Made by a program: the position numbers and the translations under genes
From: Cavia porcellus
Lineage: Eukaryota; Chordata; Mammalia; Rodentia; Caviidae
Assembly: GCF_034190915.1 (NCBI RefSeq)
Contig: NW_026947488.1
Coordinates: 8,380,501 to 8,444,500 of the forward strand
Reading direction: 5' to 3'
Length of the DNA: 64,000 nucleotides
The notes under the pieces: generated by a model
What the model was told of the DNA's origin: nothing
Seen by the model: only the letters and a program-made list of their open reading frames with translations
The model's database searches: none
In this document: piece after piece, positions 36,870 to 47,887 of the stretch
Layout: every line of letters starts with the position of its first letter
Numbering within the stretch: position 1 is the first letter of the stretch

Positions 36870-37030
36870 ACTACCGTTATCTTTAAAGACTAAATTAAAT
36901 AACTTTGTCTTTTAAACACTCAGTATTCTCATCTATAAAATGGAAATATAATATTTATCTCCTAGGATATTTTCAGGATTAAATCAAATAATGCGAGCCT
37001 TTTCAATGTCAACCAAAAGTGATGCACATA
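36870..37030 (+). mobile_element. MIR SINE
   Basis: cactcagtattctcatctat, aaaatggaaatataatattt and atcaggatattttcagg-like phrases, then gattaaatcaaataatgcga follow MIR order. Confidence 0.55.
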
Positions 37031-38480
37031 ATACTTGACGGAAATTTTGAACTATGTCAGAACATAGGCTATGTTTACTGAAGAATTTACAAAGAATTAA
37101 TATAGAACAAAACCAATTAGTGTGAGCACCCACTATGTCTGATGGTAGAGTTTATGATATCATTTCAGTTATATTTATCATAATTACATGAAAAAATCAT
37201 AAATCTGAGAAAAGTTTAATTTGCTCATGTATTAAAAATTTGCTAAAATACTTCTAGAAATACAGATTCACTGACGTGTTTAGAAAGCATTTGTGCAAGA
37301 ATGTTTGTCGGCTTATTATTTAAAATTATGAAATTATGGAAATGATTCCTGCAATAGAAACATTACATTAAATTATGACATAATTATGAATTTTTTTAAG
37401 CACCAAGAAGGATGAGGAATATAATCTCCTTAAATTAAAAAAAAATGCTTAAATCATGAGATGCTCTTCATTTTGAGAATGACAGGTACATACACAATTT
37501 TACATATATACTGTATAAACTATAGGTACAGTAGTGCTAATGGTTGCCCTTGACACAAGACCAAAACATTGAGAGATTAGACTAAAAGGCTTTACAAAAT
37601 AACATTCCATTATGTACTTTTGTACTGTAACAATTTTACAAAACTCATTTGGTTACTGAACAACTCCACAAAGCACATAAAGCCATGAGCTGTGAAAGTG
37701 ATCAGTTAACACACTTATTCTTCAGTGGTTTTGGTTTTATTAAGATTTTCCTGGACTCTAGGGAGCTATTAAATATAACGTATCAATTTATATGTAGTAC
37801 ACTGTTAGATCAACTCCTGTTTCCTTTCAGGATATTTTAGATCGTTCAAAGCTGCTTGCCCAGATCCTAGAAGTCATACAGCAGGCCCCGACTGAAGCTT
37901 GCTCATTTTAATTCTTCAGAGAACAGAGACTCAAGCAGCTTATTTACAGATTCACTTATCTAGCTGACTTTCTGTGACAGATTTTGATTTTCTTGGGATT
38001 CTTACAGGGAAAAAATTATAATTCCCTTTCCTCAAAGAGAAGTAGTGATTAGTCACTGAAAGGCAGCACGGTGGGGAAAGCTCAAACAGCCCCGAGCCGC
38101 TAAAACATCAAATGGAAATGAAACCTGTGTGCCAGACGAGAATTTTATTGCTTTAAGGTATTTTTTGATTCAATTAGATAAACCCAGCCAAAATACCCGC
38201 AGGAATTCCTGGTTTTCCTGACCTGCGTCATAAAACTTTAAAGCAAGTATGGGTGAAATGTGAATCCCACTGAAAATATATAACATTTAAAATAGCTTTT
38301 AAATATTATCTTGAGTGGACAGGTAGTTATTCTTGACACACTTCATTAAGAAAAGTCCTCAGCACACTTCAAATTGGTGATACTACCCAAAACTTAGCTG
38401 AGTTACAGGTAAAATAATCAAACAAACAGTTTTGTTCTTGCAAAATTTAAACCATGTGAACGTATAATGACTTACCCTCT
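37031..38480. other. Unassigned AT-rich DNA
   Basis: No gene or repeat recognised. Confidence 0.45.
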
Positions 38481-38487
38481 TTCCTAA

Positions 38488-38712
38488 CTATACTGGGTAG
38501 TTATCACCATCAAGAGTGTGCTGCTTCTTTTTGGATTTTTCTGGTACTTTCCCTGGAGCAGCAAACCCACTCCACTTCTTTTCTTTTAGCCTTATTTGCA
38601 AGACTTTCTTCACAAACTCAACCCTCAACACACTTGCTTCAACAACCTCACGCGTAGTTACACTGCTAGCACCGTAGACTACTCGTGCGCTTCGCAGAGC
38701 TGCAGGCTCCAC
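38488..38712 (-). other. Unrecognised 74-codon ORF, possible retrocopy scrap
   Basis: A minus-strand frame of 74 codons, from ATG at 38712 to TAG. It is rich in basic residues in its second half (IRLKEKKWSG, then VPEKSKKKQHTLDG) and ends DNYPV. The DNA is locally CpG-bearing (acgcgt, cgtgcgcttcgc) in an AT-rich surrounding, unlike its neighbours. I do not recognise the protein. There is no splice-site, poly-A or target duplication evidence. It may be chance or part of a decayed processed copy. Confidence 0.2.
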
Positions 38713-40359
38713 TCACACCTTCTCCCTGAGCACCCTGCCCCAGAGTCTATAAATCATCTCTGTTTTATAAGCCCCATTAGGCTGCTGCAACCCAATGTGT
38801 CAAAAAATAGACTGCACCATTTGATTCATTCCATGCTCTTTGCACAAAGATTTACCTTCTGATGTCTCTTATAAGAGTAAATACCTTGGATTTGCTCAGC
38901 TACCCAAGTAAACAACTTGAGTATCATCCTCTGTCTCCATTTTCCCGAGATTTTATAACCATCAACATGACTTACGCTATGTGCTAAACACAACTGTCCT
39001 AAAATGTTGATTCAGAAAACCCAAAGTTGGCCTGAGAATCCATGTATTAAACATCCTTTTTATATGATTCTTACGCTTGAATAGATCTGCAAAATACTTT
39101 CCTCTGTTTGCTGATTTAAGCCAATAAGAGAACTTTACACACTTTGATTTCTTAATAGCCCTGACTCCTTTCATTTTTTTTCATCCCCATCATTTTTTTT
39201 CATCCCCATCACACAACGTGAGGTCAGACCACCAACTTAGGTTGTTACTGCAATCACCGAACTTCTCATTCAAGCTGCGTGTTTTGAAATTTCCTCCTGC
39301 CCATCAATCCTAAACCTGCCCTTCCTCACCTGCCGGTTCCTTCATGTGTATCTACCTGGTTGACTCACACATACCAGGGAGCTCTTAGCTTGTACAATAA
39401 CTTTTCCAAAAGACTATATTTACTACCAAGTTTGGGCATAAATGCTTTCTAAATATGCACTTAATTCAAGAACTTTCACTGAAACACAGATGAGGTTACT
39501 GTTTTTGTGTTGTGGACTTCTGTCGTCTTATCTAAAGCTCTAGGAAAGTCAGAATCTGTTCTAACCCTGATACTTCACACAGTACCAGGCATGTGTGATA
39601 GATTTGTCACACATATTGATGGAATTAATCAAGACATTATGAACTTCAATTATTAATGTACAGAATTATGATTGACTGTATCACTTCATTGGTTGATAAA
39701 CACAGGCTAGATCTGAAGATTGAAAAGACAAATCAGCAAAAGATGATTTAGTTTAGATGCATAAAAACAACAGGAGTCTAAACTATCATACAAGGGCATT
39801 ACTTCAGGGTGATAAAAGATTGACTCTCAAACGCATAAATCTTGTGCTCGTAAAAAGCATAATCTGTTTAATCTTGTGAGTAAAGAGCTTTTGACAACCT
39901 CTCGGAAGGGCAACTAGCACAGATTCAAAAATTTGTTTTACTTATGATAATTGCTATTAAAATTAATCAAACATGCTATATAAATGCCCCTTCAGCGTAT
40001 CTCGATTATGAAAATTGCTATTCAACAGATGAGAACATAATGGCAATGCATTTTCAGCATAACTGTCATTAGCGTGGCTAATTGTTTCTGTTTATTTAAA
40101 CTCTAAGTGTGTGTCTATTCATGTGCTGCACAGTCATTTAACTCAGAACAGAGGGAGCACTGCAAAGAGAACAAAGAAACAGATAAGGTAAGTAAATGTC
40201 ATAGTATAAATTATGGAATAACAAAACAAATTAGGAAAGATTTCTGCATGGGAGAAAATTTTAAAACTTATTTTATGAGGCCAGCATTATGTTTGTGCCA
40301 AAGCCAGACAAAAGGACAAGTAAAGAAAACTGCAGAATAATATCTGTGACAAACATACT
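38713..40359. other. Unassigned DNA
   Basis: Apart from the short duplication at 39166, no gene or repeat recognised. Confidence 0.4.
39166..39210 (+). repeat. Short tandem duplication
   Basis: The unit catttttttttcatcccc is present twice in a row (about 18-19 bp period), by simple local duplication. Confidence 0.8.
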
Positions 40360-41000
40360 TTTAAAATGCTGAATAAAATGCAGATAAACCAAGTCAACAA
40401 CAAATCAAAAAGATTACAATATGTGAGCAAGAAACGTATGCAAATAAATCAGTGTAATACTCCATATTCACAGAATGAAAGCTGAAAACCACCTGAGCAT
40501 CTCATTTGAACCAATAGAAATATTTTTCAAAGTTAAGGCATTATTCATAATGAAACTCTCAGGAAAAATGGGTGCACAAAAGATACTTTCTCAATACAGT
40601 GGAGAATATATCTGAAAGTCTCTCAGTGAACATCACAGTTAGCGGAGCAAAACTTAGAGCTTTCTTTGGAGAGCTGGCACAAAAAAGATAGCTCCACAAT
40701 TCTATGTAGTTCACATATGAGTAGAAGAACAGAAAGAGGAGTGAGACAAGAAAAAGAAGTAAATAACATATGCACTGAGAAGAAAAATGTAAAATTATCT
40801 CTGATGGAAGATCACATAATCGTATATGTAGAAAACAGAAGATTTCATACAAAAACTTAGAACTAATAAAGAAGTTTGATAGTTGTTCAAAATGTGATTA
40901 CGCTTCTTTACACTAAAAATTGGCTATTCTAAAGGGGAGTCGAGAAAACCTTCTTCCCGCAGCATTAACACTATTAAAACACAAATAAAGTTCTTACGAC
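40360..41000 (+). mobile_element. Old L1 ORF2 fragment (reverse transcriptase part)
   Basis: Decayed L1 ORF2: gaaatatttttcaaagttaaggc-type text, then aaattatctctgatggaaga tcacataatcgtatatgtag, which aligns with the L1 active-site coding region (FADD box and following LY/VY), though the catalytic codons are mutated. Stops are frequent. It is much older than the L1 at 41642. Confidence 0.65.
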
Positions 41001-41029
41001 TAAACATAGAAAACATGAATAATTAAAGA

Positions 41030-41275
41030 AGTAAAAATCTGTATGTATAAATAATGGAAAATTATTCAGCCTTTAAAAAGAAAAATTGCCATTTAGGGCG
41101 ACATAGGTGAACCAGGAGAACATTATGCTAAATAAAATAAGCTAGACACAACACAAAAAAAATCTGAAAATTATGAAATGTTTATAAAAGAAATTGTAAA
41201 AGAGAGACATAAGAGAGAAGATATAACACATTCATGAACTGAAATAATTTATATTGTTAAAATAGCTAAACCACT
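41030..41275 (+). mobile_element. Old L1 3' fragment
   Basis: aatggaaaattattcagcct, gtgaaccaggagaacattatgc-type text, and aagctagacacaacacaaaa match a second copy at 48750-48850. The match shows these two are paralogous L1 3' regions. Confidence 0.65.
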
Positions 41276-41497
41276 CAAAGAAACATATAGATAGAATATA
41301 ACACCTACCAAAACTCCAATGTTTTTCACATAAATAGATAAACATTCTTAAAATCTGTGTAGAATCTCAAAACCCTGAAAAGTAATTTTCAGGTCAATGA
41401 AGAGAGGTAGAAAATCACATTTCCTAATTTCAAAATCAATTACGAAGTCACACTGATGAAATCATTATGTTTCTGACATTAAAAAGAGTATAGGTCA

Positions 41498-41575
41498 GGG
41501 CTGGGGATTTAGTTCAGTGGCATAAGCACCTGCGTGGCAAGTGTGAGGTTATGAATTTGTTCCCTGGTACAAAAC
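41498..41575 (+). mobile_element. ID SINE in the old L1
   Basis: gggctggggatttagttcag ... cctgcgtggcaagtgtgagg ... gttccctggtac, ID-type. It is flanked by aaaaagagtataggtca (41481-41497) and aaaaagagtagtggtca (41576-41592), a 17-bp duplication with two differences, so it is older than those at 24775 and 62414. Anticodon-loop bases have changed. Confidence 0.85.
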
Positions 41576-41623
41576 AAAAAGAGTAGTGGTCACTGAAACA
41601 GAGCAGACAGTATGGAAATAAAC

Positions 41624-41641
41624 CTAAATATATATGATCAA
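41624..41641 (+). repeat. Target-site duplication, left copy
   Basis: ctaaatatatatgatcaa, matching the right copy at 47870-47887 with one difference (t to c). It brackets the 6.2 kb L1. Confidence 0.9.
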
Positions 41642-41644
41642 TCT

Positions 41645-42220
41645 GGGAACTGGGCTGCTGGAGGTGAGTCCAGCACAGCAGCACCAGCCCCGGGAGAGTT
41701 TAAGATCATCACTTCCAGTGGTCAGGGACCCACCCAATTTCCAGTCACATTAGACTGGGATCTGCGGGTTTCTAGACTGCCTGGGCCATGCTCAGTAATC
41801 TTCTTTCAATCTGGGGAACTGGGCTGCTGGAGGTGACTTGCTGCACACCATCTCAGGCCCCAGGAGAGTTTAAAATCATTGTTCCCAGTGGTCAAGGACC
41901 CGTCAAGTTTCCAGCCAAGCTACACTAGACTTGGGAGGGTTTGAGGCCCGACTAGACCATGCTCAGAGACCTTTTTCTATCAGGGAAGTTGAGAGCAGGT
42001 GAAATGAGTTCCAGCTCATTGGTACTTGCTTGGGGAGAGGTCTGGAACATCATCTATAGTGGTTAGGTGCCTGGCCAGCTTCCTGGAACACTGGAGGTGG
42101 CATGGGAGGTCCTGTGGGCCTGACTGGACAATGCTCAGCAACCTCCATTCAGTCCCAGGAGCCAAGGGTATAGCAGACGATTTCCAACACGCCCAGGGGA
42201 AGCTTTGGAACATCACTTAA
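41645..42220 (+). promoter_or_regulatory. L1 5'UTR tandem monomers (169-bp period)
   Basis: Copies start at 41645, 41814 and 41983 (exactly 169 bp apart), with a partial fourth from about 42152. Shared blocks: gggaactgggctgctggagg (copies 1 and 2), tccagtggtcagggaccc-like, and ccatgctcag at the end of each unit. L1 5'UTR monomers are known promoter units in mouse and rat L1s. Their presence here suggests the same promoter design in this rodent lineage. Promoter activity is inference. Confidence 0.85.
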
Positions 42221-42239
42221 AACACAGAAATAGAGGAAA

Positions 42240-43390
42240 ATGATAAACCAAAAGAACAAAATGCAATCTCAAACTTCCAGCCCATCTCAAGAAAGCCTAG
42301 AGCCATGTACATAGAAGAAAATATATGCCATACACCTGAAATATCTGAAATAATAACAACTGAAATAAGAAAGCATAATAAGAAAGACAGTCTAGATACA
42401 CATCGGAAAAAGCCGCTAAGCAAGACAGACAAATTAAATAAATAAATAATCTGGGAAGTTTTAAAGGGATTCAAATTAGAAATAATCTCCCAGGTAAAAG
42501 AAGAAATGATAAAAGTAATGAAAGAGATGCTAAACACATCTAAAGAAGACAGAGTTAAAAAATTAGAGGAGCAAAAAAAAAAATACAGAATCCCTGGATG
42601 AACAAATATAAGAAACAAATAGAATACATGAATCAGAATCAAAGAGATATAAAGGAAATTAAAATTCCATTGAAAGTTATCAAAACTGACTCAATGAAAG
42701 TAAGGATAGAATTTCAGACCTCAAAGACAATATTGCAGCTAATTAACAAGAAAGGAAAGACCTTTTAAAAATAACAAGGAATCAGAAAATAACAATTCAA
42801 CAGCTGCAAGATGATGCAAAGGAAAACAAAATAAGATTGATAGGGATATATAAAAAAGAAGGGGACAATAAAAATGATATCAAGAGGCTATTTACAGAAG
42901 TAATAGCTGAAAATTTCCCAAACACGGGAATGGAAACTGACATTAGGATTAGTGAAGCATCTAGAACTCCAAATAGTCATAACCAAAATAAAACTACACA
43001 CAGACATATGATAATTACTATCCCAGAAATCCAACAGAAGAATAGAATATTAAAAGCTGCTAGAGACAAAAGACAGATCACCTATAAATGAAAACCTATC
43101 AGAATTACAGCAGACTTCTCAGCACAATGAAGTCAAAAAGAGAATGGAGTGTAGTATTTCAGACCCTAAAGGAAAATGATTTCCAACCTAGACTGATGTA
43201 ACTTGAAAAACTGTCCTTCAAAATGGATGAAGAAATAAGATACTTCCATGACAAAGAACAGCTGAAGAACTTCATGATTACCAAACCAACCCTGCAAAGA
43301 ATACTGAAAGACAGCCTACAAACACATTGGAAAAAGCCGCTAGGTAAGAAGACAATTAAAAAGAACGGAAAGATAAACATGCAACAGCAG
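42240..43390 (+). pseudogene. L1 ORF1 (RNA-binding protein), broken
   Basis: ORF1 encodes the L1 RNA-binding trimer protein. Its C-terminal part is visible from 42837 (ENFPNTGMETDIRISEASRT, then PNSHNQNKTTHRHMIITIPE and KAARDKRQITYK), a recognisable ORF1 RRM/CTD region. A TGA follows ITYK at 43089, then the frame resumes in another register (KMDEEIRYFHDKEQLKNF, then MITKPTLQRILKDSLQTHW). The N-terminal coiled-coil region (Lys/Glu/Asn-rich, 42470-42830) has many stops. The start at 42240 is the first plausible ATG after the monomers. Confidence 0.8.
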
Positions 43391-43399
43391 AAAGATAAC

Positions 43400-46300
43400 A
43401 TGTCAACAATAAACCAATATATAACAGTTATAACCATTAATGTAAATGGTCTCAATTCACCAATTAAAGGAAACAGACTGGCAGAATGGATCAAGAAACA
43501 ACATCCAACCATATGTGCTCTACAAGAAACCCATATAATCCAAAAAGAAACTCACAGACTGAAAGTCAAAGGATAGAAAACAACATGCAACAGGAACTCC
43601 CCAAAAAGCAGGGTAGGTATTCTGTTTGCAGACAATGTGAACTTCAAACCAAGAATGGCCCTAAGAGATAAAGAAGGTCACTACCTACTAGTTAGGGTAA
43701 AACTTCAAGAAGAAGAGATAACAATCTTAAATATATATGCACTAAATTCTAGAGTACCCAGTTACATAAAGCAAGTATTAGCATAAATGAAAAATCACAT
43801 AAACAATACCACAATTATAACAGGAGACCTTAACACACTACTGACACCAAGGGACAGATAAACAAGACAGAAAATCAGCAAAGAAATAACAGAACTGAAT
43901 CACAACTGTGAACAAATGGACTTGATAGACATGTACAGAGTGTTCCATACAACAACATCAGAATATGCATTTTTCTCAGAAGTATATGGGACATTCTCTA
44001 AAATACCATATACTAGCCCACAGAACATATTTAAGTAAATGCAAGAGTTAAAATTATCCCATGCATGTTATCAGATCATAGCACCGTGAAACTAGAAATT
44101 AATGATAAGAGAAACTGCAAAAACCACATAAACACATGGAAATTTAATAATACACTCTTGAGCTATCAGTGGGTCACAGGCAAAATTAAAGAAGAAATTA
44201 AACAATACCTACAAGCAAATGAAAATACAAATATAACTTACCAGAATCTGTGGGATGCAATGAAAGCAGTCCTCAGAGGAAAATTTATTGCACTGAGTTG
44301 CCACATCAGGAAAACAGAACAAATACAAATAAACAACCAGATGCTATCCCTCAAACACCTAGAAAAAGAAGATCAAGTCAAACCCAAAGCCAAAAGAAGG
44401 GAGGAAATTATAAAAATTAGAGCAGAAATTAATACAATAGAGACTAAGAAAACAATCCAAAGAATCAGTGAATCAAAGAGTTGGTTCTTTGAAAGAATAA
44501 ATAAAATTGATTAGGATCTAGCAAACCTTATTAAAAAGGAAAGAAAAAGCTCAAATTCATTCAATAAGAAATTAAAAAGGTGAAGTCACTACAGACACTG
44601 TGGAAATACAGAAGATCATCAACACCTGTTTCAAAAACCTCTACTGTCATAAGTTTGATAAAACAGAGGAAATAGACAGATTCCTAGAAACATATAAAAT
44701 ACCAAAGCTGGATCAAGAAGATATAAAACTGCTGAATAACCCAATTTCTATTAATGAAACTGAAAATGTAATTAAGTCCTTACCTACAAGGAAGAGCCCA
44801 GGCCCAGACAGATATACTGCAGAATTCTACAAGAAATAAAAAGAAGACTTAATGCTGACACTCCTCAAACTCTTCAATGAAATTGAAAGGGAAGCAATTC
44901 TTCCTAAGTCATTCCTGGAATCAAATACTAGTCTAGTATCAAAACCTGAGAAAGATCCAACTAAAAAAGAGAACTACAGGATACTCTACCTAATGACACA
45001 GATGCAAAATCCTCAATAAAATATTGGCAGACAGGTTGCAGCAAATCATAAAGAAGATTATACACCATGACCAAGTGGGATTCATCCCAGGCATGCAGGG
45101 ATGGTTCAACATATGTAAATCAATAAATGTAATTCACCATATCAATAAAGCCAAAAGTAAGAATCACATGATCATTTCTATAGATGCAGAAAAAGCTTTT
45201 GATAAGGTTCAACACTCATTCATGATAAGAACCTTACAGAAAATTGGAATAGATGGTCTTTACCTCAATATGATAAAGGCCATCTATGACTATTATTAAA
45301 TGGCCAAAAACTGAAGGCCTTTACCTTAAAATCAGGCGCAAGACAAGGATGTCCCTTATGACCTCTCCTATTCAACATAGTAATGGAAATACTAGCCAGA
45401 GAAATTAGACAAGAGAGAGAAATAAAAGAGGTAAATACAGGAAAAGAGGAAGTTACATTATCATTATTTGCAGATGATATGACACTCTATATAGAAGACC
45501 CCAAAAACTCCATTGAAAGGCTCTGAAATATAATAAATAAATTCAGCAATGTAGCTAGATACAAAATCAAAACTCAAAAATCAATGGCATTTCAATACAC
45601 TAGCAACAAAATCACTGAGAGAGAAATAAGAGAAGCCACAGCCCTCACACTAACATCCAAAAGAACAAAATACTTAGGAATTAATCTCACAAAAAAAGTA
45701 AAATATCTATACAGGGAAAATTATAATACCCTGAATAAAGAAATCGAAGAGGATCTCAGAAAATGCAAAGCATCCCTTGTTCGTGAGGAAAAATTAATAT
45801 TGTGAAAATGGCCATTCTCCCAAAACTGTTATACAGATTCAATGCAATCTCAATGAAAATACCATCAACATACCTCATAGATCTAGAGAAATCATTCCTA
45901 AAATTCATCTGGAACCAGAAGAGACCAAGAATAGCAAAGGCAATTCTAAGCAGCAAAGGCAAGGCAGGAGGCATCACAATCCCTGACTTGAAGTTATATT
46001 ACAAAGCAACTATAATAAAATCAACATGATACTAGAATAAAAACAGATCTAAAGATCAATGGAATAGATTAGAAGATACAATCACAACTACCAACACACT
46101 CAACCACCTTATCTTTGATAAAAGGGCCAAACATATTCACTGGAAAAATAATAGTCTCTTTAATAAATGGTATTGGAAAAACTGGCTCTCCATATGCCAA
46201 AAACTAAAACCAGACCATGCCTATCACCCTGTACTAAACTAAAATCTAAATGAATCAAAGATTTGAATATTAAAAGAGAAACACTAAATCTTTGGAAGAC

Positions 46301-47240
46301 AATGTGTGTAAAAACCTTGAAGATATAAGGGTAGGTAGAGAATCCATGGACAGGAATCAAACTTCACGGGAAATACTTCCCAGAATCAACAACTGGGGTC
46401 ACATCTTATTAAAAAGTTTCTGCACATCAAAAGAATTCTCCAGCATTCTCCCACAAACTGGTAAAAAAATCTTAGTGAACTTTCCCTCAAAGGACCTTTA
46501 TCTAAAACACGTAAAGAATTTTTAAAATATCAGACACCTCAGGGATTTATCTCAGTGGCATAAGCGCCCGCCTTGCAAGTAGGCAGTCGTGAGTTTGATC
46601 CCTGGTACCGATAAAAAAGAAAGAAAAAGACAAAAAAAAAAAAAATCAGAAATCTGAAATTCAAAGACCCAATCCAAAAGTGGGCATCTGAGATGAATAT
46701 ACACTTCTCAGATGAAAAAATACAAATGGAAAATAAATACATGAAGAAAATGTTCATCATCATTAGTCATTAGAAAAATGAAAATTAAAATAACACTGAG
46801 ATTCCATCTCATTCCAGAAAGAATGACCAGGTTCAAGAAAACTATCAACAACAAATGCTGGAGAGGCTGTGGGGAAAGAGGAACTCTCCTGCATTATTGG
46901 TGGGAGTGTAGACTGGTGCAACCACTGTGGAGGTCAGTCTGGAGATTCCTCAAAAAGCTGGGATTGCAAGTCCCATGCAGCACAGCTATTCCACTTCTGG
47001 ACATAGTTCTAGAAGAACTAAAACATCATATCACAGTGATTTATGTGCAATCATGTTATAGCAGCATAATTTGTAATAGCCGGATGTTGGAAACAACCTA
47101 AGTGTCCATCAACTGAGGAATGGATAAAAATGTTGTGGTATTTTTATGCAATGGAGTACTACTCATCTATAAAGAATGATCACATTGAGATATTTATAAG
47201 TAAATGGATGCAACTTGAGACCATACTCATAAGCTAAATA
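43400..47240 (+). pseudogene. L1 ORF2 (endonuclease/reverse transcriptase), broken
   Basis: Domains in order: endonuclease (TVITINVNGLNSPIKGNRLA at 43425, QETH, GDLNTLLTPRDR near 43820, SDHSTVKLEI at 44070), then reverse transcriptase (SPGPDRYTAEFYKK near 44800, [16 protein letters not shown] at 45070, [12 protein letters not shown] near 45178, [10 protein letters not shown] near 45465), then a Cys-rich C-terminus (KCWRGCGERGTLLHYWWEC from 46853). Catalytic FADD is intact, but stops occur throughout (e.g. after KVKG at 43576, after FYKK at 44839). It is therefore non-functional. Confidence 0.93.
46535..46640 (+). mobile_element. ID SINE inside the L1
   Basis: agggatttatctcagtggca, cgcccgccttgcaagtaggc, gtgagtttgatccctggtac and a tail with aagaaaaagac then poly-A. 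It interrupts L1 ORF2 between ...VKNF and ...SEI. Flanks aaaatatcaga and aaaaatcaga suggest a duplication of about 10 bp. Younger than the L1. Confidence 0.88.
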
Positions 47241-47869
47241 TAAATCAAACTCACATGTATAAATACCGTATAGTCTCCCTGGTGTAAGAAATGGTAAGAG
47301 CACATAAGTGTTTATGGTAATCATGGTTCCCCATTACATTGCTTTGAAGACTTATAATGTTTTCATTCATTAGTTGGAATGATTTTACCCTGGTTTGTTT
47401 GATTTTACTATCTATGATGGTATGAACAGCTATTTTGAAGAAAAGACATTATAATAGCCAGTGCTGATTTAATATCATCTTGTGTTGAAGTCCTACCATG
47501 CTTTTGTTCTTCTATTTCCATTGATTCTATCATATTGTATCTTAGTGGATTTTATTATTTGTGATAGTATAAACAAATTTTTTATGGACAATGAGATAAT
47601 ATAGTAGCCATTGTTCATTTTCTATTATTTGGTTCTGAATGTTTTGTAATACTTTCATTCTCTTGAATGGTTTTATACTATTTTGTTATGTTTGATACTA
47701 TAGTATATGAAGGTATGCTCAATTATTACAAAGAAAGAGACTTTATGGTAGCTACTGTTAAATCATGTTCTCTTGTTGTGAAATACTGTGTTGCTTAAAT
47801 CGTTCTGTTCTAATCTGCTTTGTGATGTTCTCTTTTGTCTTAAATCTCTTTAAAATAAAAAATTAAAAA
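47241..47869 (+). repeat. L1 3'UTR with tandem 146-bp repeats
   Basis: Three degenerate units begin at 47401 (gattttactatctatgatgg), 47548 (gattttattatttgtgatag) and 47694 (gatactatagtatatgaagg), spaced 147 and 146 bp. Each contains an agccagtgctg/agccattgttc/agctactgtt-like block and a later gaatggttttat-type or equivalent. A partial unit precedes from about 47310. Confidence 0.75.
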
Positions 47870-47887
47870 CTAAATATACATGATCAA
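47870..47887 (+). repeat. Target-site duplication, right copy
   Basis: ctaaatatacatgatcaa, right partner of 41624-41641. Confidence 0.9.

Larger units (their letters stand above)
41280..41641 (+). mobile_element. Old L1 ORF2, 5' portion of split copy
   Basis: Antique L1 ORF2 sequence that continues at 47870 across the nested L1. Reading: tcctaatttcaaaatcaatt, then gaaacagagcagacagtatgg and aaataaacctaaatatatat, resuming as actaatttttgataaggacc. It is interrupted at 41498 by an ID element. Confidence 0.75.
41642..47869 (+). mobile_element. Nearly full-length L1 LINE, inactivated
   Basis: A 6.2 kb L1 with 5'UTR (41642-42239), broken ORF1 (about 42240-43390), broken ORF2 (about 43400-47240), a repetitive 3'UTR and an A-rich end (aaaataaaaaattaaaaa). 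An 18-bp target duplication brackets it (41624-41641 and 47870-47887). ORFs carry many stops and frameshifts, so it cannot encode a working retrotransposition machine. An ID element is inserted at 46535. L1 is autonomous and retrotransposes via target-primed reverse transcription; the family is well known, but this copy's ORF and UTR details below are read from this sequence. Confidence 0.95.

Noticed and set aside
42217..42642. Minus-strand 141-residue hydrophobic ORF as a membrane protein
   Set aside because: It is the antisense of the Lys/Asn-rich L1 ORF1 coiled-coil region; A-rich sense DNA gives Phe/Leu-rich antisense frames.
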